The position numbers were made by a program, and so were the translations under genes. The notes below the pieces were generated by a model. The model ran no database searches. It was not told where the DNA came from and saw only the letters and a list, made by a program, of their open reading frames with translations. From positions 41,881-105,880 of the forward strand of contig DATLXU010000022.1 of assembly GCA_035575515.1 (NCBI GenBank): a stretch of DNA of 64,000 nucleotides, written 5' to 3'. Below, piece after piece: positions 56,927 to 64,000 of this stretch. Every line of letters starts with the position of its first letter. Position 1 is the first letter of the stretch. The DNA comes from DATLXU01 sp035575515. Its GTDB lineage: Bacteria > Acidobacteriota > Blastocatellia > UBA7656.

Positions 56927-57580
56927 TCAAGGCTTTGGCGAGGTCTTGCTCAATTTTTCGGAGTGTTTCTTTATATTGCCGCTCAATTCTATGATGGCTT
57001 TGAGGTCGTTTGAAGCCTTCGCCGCGTTCTCGGTGTCGAGCACTCCCAGATTTTGAAAATGAGGGTTCGTCACAAAGCTCATAACAAAACTGTCAAGCTG
57101 TTGGATTGACACCTTGAGGTTCGTTGCATCAACCGCGTTAGCCTTCTTTTGGTCTTCTTTATTCTGCTCCGTTTCCGGGAATACGAGATTTGATTTGAGC
57201 CGCTTCGCCAGTTTGTTTATCTCTTCGGTCGCCTCCGAAATCAGCTTGAAATCGAGCGCCTGTTTGATTGAAACCTCACGCAGCAGATTATTGTTTACTG
57301 CCTGCATGCGCTCGAAATCCTCCTTGATCTGCGCGAGCGCAAGCATCTGCTCTTTCTTCGTAGGCTGTTTCCCGATTAAGTCATCAAGGTGCTGCATTCG
57401 CATCTCGCGGTCTCGTATATTGCGCTCGCGCGCGCGGGTCGCTTCGTATGTTTCACGGCCCGAAGGGTTCTTTGGCGTTGTTCGTTGCGCCAGCGCCGCG
57501 CCGGGCAGCACGAGCAGGAAAGCCACAACAGCCATAGAACCTGTGCAGAACCCGATTCTTTTTGGAAGATGGTTGTTCAC
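56927..57580 (-). CDS. Exported coiled-coil protein of unknown function
   Basis: 217 aa from GTG 57580, just after GAGGTG; a longer frame to 57664 lacks a site and overlaps the next gene. Signal peptide (TGSMAVVAFLLVLPGAALAQ). The mature protein is helical and charged (RERNIRDREMRMQHLDDLIG, LISEATEEINKLAKRLKSNL), with no domain I can name. It has one conserved-looking run FVTNPHFQNLGVLDTENAAK. Possibly a periplasmic or outer-membrane associated structural protein. Confidence 0.65.
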   Translation of the reverse strand: MNNHLPKRIGFCTGSMAVVAFLLVLPGAALAQRTTPKNPSGRETYEATRARERNIRDREMRMQHLDDLIGKQPTKKEQMLALAQIKEDFERMQAVNNNLLREVSIKQALDFKLISEATEEINKLAKRLKSNLVFPETEQNKEDQKKANAVDATNLKVSIQQLDSFVMSFVTNPHFQNLGVLDTENAAKASNDLKAIIELSGNIKKHSEKLSKTSPKP

Positions 57581-57660
57581 GGCGCACCTCGCAAACGCAA
57601 TGTGGGATTGCACAAGCCGAGTATAGACCTGCGGACTTTCGCCAACAAGTCCCATTCTTG

Positions 57661-58029
57661 TCATTTAGTTTCCATCAACTCGATTCGATTCCCGAACGGA
57701 TCATAGAAGGAGAATCTTTCAATGCCCGGCAATGCAATCTCTTCCTTCACTCTCACGCCATTCAATTGCAAGTAAGATTTTATCGCCTCCAAATCTTCAA
57801 CCTCGAAAGCCGGATGGCGCTTCGATTCGCTCTGCGCAGGTTCGACCCCTATGTGCAATTGAATGTCAGCAATCACAAACCACAACCCGCCGCGCGACTT
57901 AAGCTCGTCGGGCTTTTCGATCTCTTCAAGACCGAGCAGGCGGCCATAAAACCGGCGGGCGCGCTCTTGTTCGCCAGCAGGGATGGTCAGTTGAACATGA
58001 TTCAGTCTCTTGAATTTTATTCGCATCAT
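57661..58029 (-). CDS. Glyoxalase/bleomycin-resistance (VOC) family protein
   Basis: 122 aa, one VOC domain with two beta-alpha-beta-beta-beta modules: RLNHVQLTIPAGEQERARRF, and FYDPFGNRIELME at the end. Metal ligands expected at His (NHVQL), His in DIQLHIG/RHPAFEV and Glu (IELME). Function at the reaction level cannot be given; VOC proteins include isomerases, dioxygenases and resistance proteins. It follows the CAX antiporter by 12 nt and is probably cotranscribed. Confidence 0.85.
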   Translation of the reverse strand: MMRIKFKRLNHVQLTIPAGEQERARRFYGRLLGLEEIEKPDELKSRGGLWFVIADIQLHIGVEPAQSESKRHPAFEVEDLEAIKSYLQLNGVRVKEEIALPGIERFSFYDPFGNRIELMETK

Positions 58030-58041
58030 TCAACCTCACTG

Positions 58042-59193
58042 TTACGGATGCGACGGAACAGGCGCGGCGCTCGACCCCGCGACGTGCGGCGGCAAAAAGA
58101 AGAACGCGATTGCGAATATCACATAAACTGCAAGCAGCAGCACGCCTTCCATCCAGTTCGATTCGCCGTCAATGGCGACAAGGCATACTATTGCAACTCC
58201 AAGCCCAACCGTTATCACTTCGAAGCTCGTGAATAACAGGTTCATCGGCTGGCCGATTGCATAACTCAAAAAGACAAGCACGGGCGCGACAAACAGCGCA
58301 ATCTGCATGCTCGACCCGGCAGCGATGTGATAGGCAAGGTCCATTTGATTCTTCATCGCTACCAGTATCGCCGTGCTGTGCTCGGCGGCGTTGCCTATGA
58401 TTGCGACTGCGATGACCCCGACGAATACATCTGTCAGTCCCATCGCTTTAGACGCAGGCTCAACCGCGTGAACGAGCATCTCGCTCAGCCACGCGATCAA
58501 CGCGGTTGCGACGAGCAGAATCAATGTCGCCGTCCGCGCTTTCATCGCAGCAGATTCTTCATGCGCTTCGCTCGTTCCGAGATATAAATCCTTATGTGTT
58601 TTGAGCGAAAAGAGCAGACTCAGGATGTAAGTGATAAATAAAACAATGGAAATCTCAACGCTCAGCCCTTCTTCGGCCTGCGCGCGGCCAACTGGGGGCT
58701 GACCCGCAGTGACCCAGTGAAAGACAGCCGGGACGAGCAGGCCAATTGCGCTCAACGCCATCATCGTTGCGCTCATAGTCGCAGCCGTCGCGTTGAACTT
58801 TTGATTCTTGTGCTTAAGCCCGCCCGCAAGGATGCTTGCGCCCAACACGAGCAGAATGTTTCCGAGTATCGAGCCTGTAAGCGATGCTTTGACGACTTCC
58901 GTGAGTCCCTGCCTGAGTCCCTGAAATGCGATTATCATCTCGGCGGCGTTGCCGAAAGTCGCGTTCAAGAGTCCGCCTATGCCTGCGCCCAATCGCTCGG
59001 CCAGACTCTCGGTCGCTTTGCCCATCCATCCCGCGAGCGGAACTATCGCAAGCCCCGACGCGATGAAGACCAGAAACGGCTCGGCGTGCGTGTAGTAGAG
59101 TATCGCCGCAATTGGAATGAAGATGAGCAGCACATCCATTGCGTGGTCTATCAGCAGTTGTTTGATTGATGATCGGCTCTTTGTTTTTTTCAT
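58042..59193 (-). CDS. Ca2+/H+ antiporter, CAX family
   Basis: 383 aa from ATG 59193. The frame reaches 59265, but the extra 24 residues overlap the upstream gene and include sequence coded by a heptamer-repeat arm, so the ATG right behind GCAGAGG is preferred. About 11 helices, and the two CAX signature repeats: GNAAEMIIAFQGLRQGL and GNAAEHSTAILVAMKNQMDL. Exports Ca2+ (and perhaps other divalent ions) in exchange for protons. Confidence 0.92.
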   Translation of the reverse strand: MKKTKSRSSIKQLLIDHAMDVLLIFIPIAAILYYTHAEPFLVFIASGLAIVPLAGWMGKATESLAERLGAGIGGLLNATFGNAAEMIIAFQGLRQGLTEVVKASLTGSILGNILLVLGASILAGGLKHKNQKFNATAATMSATMMALSAIGLLVPAVFHWVTAGQPPVGRAQAEEGLSVEISIVLFITYILSLLFSLKTHKDLYLGTSEAHEESAAMKARTATLILLVATALIAWLSEMLVHAVEPASKAMGLTDVFVGVIAVAIIGNAAEHSTAILVAMKNQMDLAYHIAAGSSMQIALFVAPVLVFLSYAIGQPMNLLFTSFEVITVGLGVAIVCLVAIDGESNWMEGVLLLAVYVIFAIAFFFLPPHVAGSSAAPVPSHP

Positions 59194-59222
59194 CCTCTGC
59201 GCCTCTGCGTTTTCGGCGTGAG
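59193..59222. repeat. Half of a heptamer-repeat element (single arm)
   Basis: CCTCTGCGCCTCTGCG is the GCAGAGG-type unit repeated twice, ending at the CAX start codon; no second arm is seen nearby. It supplies the purine-rich stretch before that start codon. Confidence 0.5.
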
Positions 59223-59245
59223 CCTGTTTTACGAACGCGACTGAT

Positions 59246-60793
59246 TCATCGCCGCGCTTTATCAATAGCCGCAGCCATCTCGCCCATCATCTGCCGTTCG
59301 CTCAAAGCCATCCAGCCATGTCCCTTCCCTGCGCCGTAACGAATCCAACCTTCATAGGGCGGATCGGCTTTCGATAAGAACTGATCGAGCAGGTGAACCG
59401 CGTTGTTGAGGAAATAATTGTCAGCCTCGCCGACCCAGATGTGAATCTTTCCGCGCAGGCGTGGACCCAACGTTTTCCAGTTCTGCTCCATCACCATCCT
59501 GAGATCATATTTCTTCCAGTGCTCAATCACGCTGCGATTGATCTTCCCAGTCTTTGGGTCCCAGAGCGCAACGGGGCGACCGTCCGCGCCGCGCGGGCCA
59601 TAAACAGCATTCCACGCGCCCCACTGCTGGCCCGACATCGTCCAGCTATCGCCCAGACCCAAAACATTTTCCATCTGGCATTCGTGGCGAATCGTGAACA
59701 TCACATCGCCAATGAGGTCGCGCGCGCTCGGTCGCTCGAACCCGTAGCGATTCACGTAAGCGTTCTGGTCTTCGTAGATGTTGATTAATTGAAAAGCGCG
59801 AAAGTCAACGCCATCGGGAAAACCCGACCACGCGCCGTTGAAGTAATCGGGATAAAAAACCTGAAGCGCGAGCGAGACCCATCCGCCCGTCGAGCCGCCA
59901 TCCAACACGCGAGCGAAGGGGCGGCCAATGCAGCGAAATTGTTTTTCAACGTAAGGAATCAACTCCTGCGTGACGGCATCGCCATAGGGGCCGTTATTGT
60001 CAGAGTTCACCTGATACGAATCGCCAAACGGCCCATCTCCGTCGAGATAAAGCACGACCATTCGCGGCGCATCCTCAGCATTCCATGCTTGATAAAAGTC
60101 TGGCGTCGCAAACATCCCCAGCGCGCTCGTGAATCGCGAGCCGTAGCCGCCGATATGAACGCGCAACGGGTAACGGCGCGACGTTTCAGCGGAGAAGCCC
60201 TTCGGCAAAATAACTCCCGCGCGCAGGTAAATCGGCCTGCCATGAAATTTGCTCAACAGGTCGGATTGAATCTTTATGTACTTGACGTATTCGGAATCGG
60301 GCGGCAACTGTTCGGGCGGAACTTTCTGCGTGAGTTCAATCTTGATCGTGCCGCCGCGCGATGGATCAACGTGAACCTTTTGAACCGCGCTGTAGAGGTT
60401 GCCCGGCGCGTTGATGGATTTCAGATCAATGTTTGAATCAAAGACCGCTTGCGCGAAGTAATCGCCCGCAGGCAGATCAGCGAGGCTTGCGACGGGAAAC
60501 GCAGCCGACTTCTCATCAATCACGCCTGTTTTGCCGGGCGCAAAGTTGTTGACGTCGCGCGCAAACACCGGCGGCGCATCCATCCCTGTTTCGCCTTCCG
60601 TGAGTCGCGGCTCCGGCTGGCTGCGCGCGCTTACGAACACGAGCAATCGCCCATTTTGCGGAGTCGAAATGAGTCCCGGCGCAACTGTCACCTCAAACTT
60701 GAGCGAGGTTTTCTGTGCTGTCTGTGATGAAACGTGAAGCGATAAAAGAATCAGCAGCGTTGTGGCAATCAATAAAATCTTTCTCAACAGCAT
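59246..60793 (-). CDS. Exported alpha/beta-hydrolase (esterase-like)
   Basis: 515 aa. Signal peptide (ILLIATTLLILLSLHVSSQ), an N-terminal beta domain (about 25-170), then an alpha/beta hydrolase: nucleophile in LDGGSTGGWVSLAL (GxSxG), probable acid in VGEADNYF and His in GAGKGHGWMAL near the end. It resembles the putative esterase (EstD/Esterase_phd-like) exported hydrolases. Substrate unknown, perhaps acyl esters on polysaccharides. No linked carbohydrate genes are present. Confidence 0.85.
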   Translation of the reverse strand: MLLRKILLIATTLLILLSLHVSSQTAQKTSLKFEVTVAPGLISTPQNGRLLVFVSARSQPEPRLTEGETGMDAPPVFARDVNNFAPGKTGVIDEKSAAFPVASLADLPAGDYFAQAVFDSNIDLKSINAPGNLYSAVQKVHVDPSRGGTIKIELTQKVPPEQLPPDSEYVKYIKIQSDLLSKFHGRPIYLRAGVILPKGFSAETSRRYPLRVHIGGYGSRFTSALGMFATPDFYQAWNAEDAPRMVVLYLDGDGPFGDSYQVNSDNNGPYGDAVTQELIPYVEKQFRCIGRPFARVLDGGSTGGWVSLALQVFYPDYFNGAWSGFPDGVDFRAFQLINIYEDQNAYVNRYGFERPSARDLIGDVMFTIRHECQMENVLGLGDSWTMSGQQWGAWNAVYGPRGADGRPVALWDPKTGKINRSVIEHWKKYDLRMVMEQNWKTLGPRLRGKIHIWVGEADNYFLNNAVHLLDQFLSKADPPYEGWIRYGAGKGHGWMALSERQMMGEMAAAIDKARR

Positions 60794-60823
60794 CTCTCCG
60801 TTTTGAATTTGAAAAGCGATGGA

Positions 60824-61552
60824 TCATTCGACGCAAACGAGCGCCGAAGGGTCGAGCAATTCAATCAATGCGACGCGGGCGCGTTTGACGGCTGACTCTT
60901 CTTTCGATTCGATGGTTATCTTGACTCGATAATCTTCGCGCGTGAACGTCGGGTACGAGCCGATCTCAACATCAGGATGGCGAGCCGCAACGGTGTCCAA
61001 TCGAGGAGCGATGTCGAATTCGTCTTCGCGCGTGTAGATGGAACAGACGTAAAACGGCTCAGCCCGAAACCGCTCGCGGATGGTTTCAAACTTGCTGCGA
61101 AAGAGCTCCGGCACGCCCGGCAGAATGTAGACGTTTTCAATCGCCAGCACTGGCCAGCGCATCCCCTGATCTTGTATCAACACAGACCCTTCGGGCATAT
61201 CGGCCATCCGCAATCGCGCTTCGTCTGCCGAATCGCCGAAGTATGAGCGCAGCATCGCCTCAAGCTCAGGATGACGAATGACAGGGCGATTGAACGCGCG
61301 GGCGATGCCTTCGATTGTCAAATCGTCGTGCGTAGGTCCAACGCCGCCCGAAGTGAAGACGTAATCGAATTCAGCGGCGCACTCGCGCACCCATCGGGCT
61401 ATCTCTTCGATGTCGTCTGCGATGATTATGATGCGGCGCAGTGATACTCCCAACTTGTAAAGCTCGCGGATGAGGAAAGCGGCATTCTTGTCTTCGGATT
61501 TGCCGGTGAGAATCTCGTTGCCGATGACAATGATGGCCGCCGTCTTCTGCAT
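60824..61552 (-). CDS. Standalone CinA-N/MoCF-type domain protein
   Basis: 242 aa. A molybdopterin-binding (MoCF_biosynth) fold as in the N-terminal part of CinA: AIIVIGNEILTGKSEDKNAA, TSGGVGPTHDDLTIEGIARA, LPGVPELFRSKF. The C-terminal nicotinamide-nucleotide amidase domain of full CinA is missing, so pyrophosphatase-type activity (ADP-ribose or FAD-like substrates) is the more likely function, by family knowledge. No Mo-cofactor genes adjoin. The start has no clear ribosome site. Confidence 0.88.
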   Translation of the reverse strand: MQKTAAIIVIGNEILTGKSEDKNAAFLIRELYKLGVSLRRIIIIADDIEEIARWVRECAAEFDYVFTSGGVGPTHDDLTIEGIARAFNRPVIRHPELEAMLRSYFGDSADEARLRMADMPEGSVLIQDQGMRWPVLAIENVYILPGVPELFRSKFETIRERFRAEPFYVCSIYTREDEFDIAPRLDTVAARHPDVEIGSYPTFTREDYRVKITIESKEESAVKRARVALIELLDPSALVCVE

Positions 61553-61596
61553 GGCAGAAATATTAAATGATGCGGCCGCAAGGCGGAAGGATGAAA

Positions 61597-62259
61597 TTAG
61601 AAATCAGGAGTTCTATTTGCGTATGTAGCATGCTTGGACATGCTATGATGCAAGGCAATCGCTCGATAGCTGCGAGCCTTGCCTGCTAGCCTCACCCTCA
61701 CTTCATAGCTCGTGTAGCCTTCTACATCTGCAAGCCTGTCGCCTCCACTTGCCAGCATCTCTGCTACAGTAGCTTGCTTAGCTTCTGCTTTTGGCGCAGC
61801 CTGACTCCACTCCACATCATAGTAGGCGTGACGCGGCCCGTTGCCGTGTCGCAGATGATGTGGCGTTACCTTCACTACCTCCCCACTCGCGCCCGTCACC
61901 AGCTCCGCTATCGCGCGCCCCTCTATCTCTTCAATAGGGCCGCTGTGCATCTCTCTCAACTCGAATATCACGTAATCCTCTGGCTTCGTAGAAACCCCGC
62001 TCGTCGCCGATTGCTCATCCACGCCAGCCGTCTGATACCGCATCAATCGCACATAGGCATCTCGCACTACTTTCTCCTGATGCTGACGCTTGATGCTTGC
62101 ACGGCTCTCGCGCCCGCCGGGTCTTTCTTCCTGCTTCGTCGGCTCAAGCTGTTTTAACTCAGCTTTGCCTGAGCCTGCCTGCTGCCGGTATCCGCCTGCC
62201 GACAGCACCGACAGAGCCAACATCAGCAACATCGCCTCTGCTATCCTTCTCCTATTCAT
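61597..62259 (-). CDS. Exported protein of unknown function
   Basis: 220 aa. AGGAGAGG precedes ATG 62259. Signal peptide (AEAMLLMLALSVLSAGGY). The mature part starts with a charged Lys/Glu/Arg-rich segment, followed by YVIFELREMHSGPIEEIEGR and a region with several conserved-looking aromatic residues (HAYYDVEWSQA, YTSYEVRVRLAGKARSYRAI). I do not recognise the family. The direct neighbourhood is also made of small exported proteins. Confidence 0.65.
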   Translation of the reverse strand: MNRRRIAEAMLLMLALSVLSAGGYRQQAGSGKAELKQLEPTKQEERPGGRESRASIKRQHQEKVVRDAYVRLMRYQTAGVDEQSATSGVSTKPEDYVIFELREMHSGPIEEIEGRAIAELVTGASGEVVKVTPHHLRHGNGPRHAYYDVEWSQAAPKAEAKQATVAEMLASGGDRLADVEGYTSYEVRVRLAGKARSYRAIALHHSMSKHATYANRTPDF

Positions 62260-62425
62260 ACTCGCCTCTCCTGCATCTGCAGTGATAAGTAGACGGCGCT
62301 TCTATCTAGCTCATTTGAGTCTCTATTTTCTGATCCTGTGGTGAACTCCAAAATTTATGCGCGGGATAGATGAGCATGACAGTGATCGGTTCTCACGGAT
62401 ACAAGGTATAACACCAAAATCCTAC

Positions 62426-63101
62426 CTAACGCGACATCATTTTTTGCCGGAAGAAGTCAATTGCCTGATCAGCAGCAACTTCTAAGTCTGCGTCTCCAGA
62501 GCCAAGAAGTTTGGTTAATCTTTGAATCTTGACATTTGGATCAGTCGCGCGCACGGCCCGACAAAACTGCCTTATCTTGGCAACCGATGCTGGCTTTTCT
62601 CCAGCCAACGGAATCAGCCCCCTCTCTGCCTCGAATGCCTCGTAATAAGTCGTCCCGGCTTCCAGCCTGTATTTCGTAGCAAGCTCCTTCTGCTCCCGAT
62701 GCGTCGTCAAAAAACGAGGTATCGCTGGCCGAGTTGATAATACTCCCAGCCAATGGCCCGGGCACGTTCCTGAAAGACGAGGACCTTTTCAGGCTTAGGG
62801 CGAGCCTTCCTTGCCGTTACGTCAAAGTCTGCTTTGGCGCACAAGTCCTCCTCGACCTGAAGAACGTACAGGGTACCGCTGACAACTCTACTGATATCGC
62901 CCAATCGATATACTTCCTCGTCGCCGAGTTGTGTGCGAACCCCTCTTTCCTCCACTACGGTAACGATTGCAATCAACTCGCTCGACTGAGCACGGCGAAA
63001 AAGGTCGGCGTGCAGAGGCTTGTATGGTCGCGGGCCGTCTATCTGTGACCATCCGCAGACCGGAAAGTTCAAAAAAAACAAAGGAGTAAAATAACTCTCA
63101 T
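62426..63101 (-). pseudogene. Exported protein gene broken by two homopolymer frameshifts
   Basis: Three frame segments join into one sensible protein if one T is added to each of two T runs (minus strand): at about 63071-63078 (T8) the peptide MRVILLLCFF joins LNFPVCGWSQ, completing a signal peptide from ATG 63101; at about 62709-62714 (T6) GQRYLVF joins LTTHREQKELATK. The reconstructed protein of about 225 aa resembles the next gene upstream (IVTVVE ... GTLYVLQVEE; RYLVFL). Either a decayed paralog or assembly error in homopolymers. Confidence 0.75.
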
Positions 63102-63144
63102 TTCATCCGACCTGAGCGAAGGACTTGCAGACGGCCGAAACCGT

Positions 63145-63723
63145 TCAGTTGTCCTTTTTCATAGCTGCTTTTACATCATCAATCACTCTTATGTTGTCCG
63201 ACGAAATATGGATCGCTCCGTTTTGGCCTTGTACAATGCCGTAGCCAGATTGTGGATTGAACCGAGCGGTATTCCTGAATGGTTCAGACGGCTTATATAC
63301 AATGGTTCCGGCAAACTGCTCGCTGTCGGCTTCCAATGGCGAGAGAAATAATAAATAGCTCTTTTTCTCTACGAGCGATGGCTGTTCTGTAGTCATGAAT
63401 CCAGGAATGAATACGCTGATTTGGCTACCGACTTTGATCTTCCCGTATTTCTTTATAACTTCCTCAACATTGACACGATAAATGCTCCCAACTACAAACT
63501 CAACCGGGTTCGGAAGCTTTAACCTCACGTTTCCATTGGGAAGAGGGGTACTGGTAGTTTCCATCTTATCAGGATGGACAACCCACGAACTGCTCTCCAC
63601 AACGCCAGTGACGATCAGCGCGCTCTCTTGACACATAACCTTCCAAGCTGGGCGATTCGGAGTTTGGCTGAATCCGAGCGAGCATAGCAGCGATATGCAT
63701 ACGAGAGTAGATTTGCAAAGCAT
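63145..63723 (-). CDS. Exported protein of unknown function (intact paralog)
   Basis: 192 aa. GGAGGAG lies 7 nt before ATG 63723. Signal peptide (STLVCISLLCSLGFSQ). The mature domain is beta-rich: SALIVTGVVESSSWV, VGSIYRVNVEEVIKKYGKIK, KKSYLLFLSPLEA, and it resembles small exported Acidobacteria proteins whose function is not known to me. The disrupted gene at 62426-63101 is a tandem relative. Confidence 0.75.
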   Translation of the reverse strand: MLCKSTLVCISLLCSLGFSQTPNRPAWKVMCQESALIVTGVVESSSWVVHPDKMETTSTPLPNGNVRLKLPNPVEFVVGSIYRVNVEEVIKKYGKIKVGSQISVFIPGFMTTEQPSLVEKKSYLLFLSPLEADSEQFAGTIVYKPSEPFRNTARFNPQSGYGIVQGQNGAIHISSDNIRVIDDVKAAMKKDN

Positions 63724-63942
63724 TTTTCTCTCCTCCGGCTATTAATTTACGGATCACTCCAACGCACTTTATAGATTGTGGAGACTCTCCTTATCGGGCA
63801 AATTTAATACCTACCGCAATTTTGATAAAGGTAACGTGGGGCAATTGGATCAGAAATATAACAGCAATTCTCGATTAGGCTGTAAATGAAGAGAAATAAT
63901 CGAAGAAGTCGAAAGAGTTTTTGCGCTTTGCTACTCTATAGG

Positions 63943-64000
63943 GATGCGACCTCTCAAGAGCCTTGCCCTTGAATCAATCGTTAGCCTGCTTTCAGATATT
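63943..64000 (+). CDS. Possible start of a gene running off the right edge
   Basis: An ATG at 63943 opens a frame (MRPLKSLALESIVSLLSDI) that is unbroken to the window end. No ribosome site is visible, and 19 residues are too few to identify. The 219 bp before it hold no other gene. Confidence 0.25.

Overview
The window looks like a chromosome segment of a Gram-negative acidobacterium, most likely of the Blastocatellia type. This is inferred from gene content, not from a marker gene. Supporting signs are two very large Oar-like TonB receptors with an N-terminal carboxypeptidase-regulatory domain and a terminal Phe, a protein of the acidobacterial VWFA-related family, LPS-export genes, and GC-rich codon use. 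I found no rRNA, tRNA, CRISPR array, transposase or integrase.

Layout. 1-6.1 kb is a tight plus-strand housekeeping operon: pgpH (cut by the left edge), ybeY, a CorC-like gene, era, prmA and rsmE. 6.1-6.6 kb is non-coding with strong hairpins. tatA, a two-component system and a PaaK-like ligase follow. 10.5-24.1 kb is all minus strand: a KaiC-like/receiver/GGDEF-like fusion, a PQQ dehydrogenase, glnS, gltX, a GGDEF-EAL membrane protein, a GNAT protein and a subtilase preceded by a class-I c-di-GMP riboswitch. 24.8-36.4 kb is plus strand: ECF sigma/anti-sigma, lptC-lptA fusion, lptB, rpoN, hpf, rapZ, a PTS IIA protein and two peptide-ABC ATPases. 36.4-40.5 kb is a lower-GC block (VWA protein, 12-Cys exported peptide, membrane thioredoxin) bracketed by a 151-bp duplication of the 3' end of the second ATPase gene. 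40.6-46.5 kb carries an NYN protein, a double-YHS protein, a cyclophilin lipoprotein, a 7-TM protein and an MFS transporter. 46.9-56.8 kb is a receptor-TPR-TPR-receptor cluster. 56.9-63.7 kb is minus strand with metabolic and small exported proteins, one of them frameshifted twice in homopolymers.

How the genes work together. The lptC/A-lptB-rpoN-hpf-rapZ-PTS IIA order couples envelope LPS transport to the nitrogen-PTS/sigma-54 module seen in many Gram-negatives. The c-di-GMP riboswitch on the protease and the GGDEF-EAL gene two genes downstream on the same strand suggest local c-di-GMP control. The two Oar-like receptors share a palindromic upstream motif and enclose two exported TPR paralogs, which suggests one surface or uptake system.

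The most unusual non-coding signal is a dispersed family of at least a dozen intergenic hairpin elements. Their arms are 7-bp tandem repeats whose sequence differs at every locus. At least three carry a related palindromic core of about 31 nt. Many abut or include the stop and start codons of neighbouring genes.
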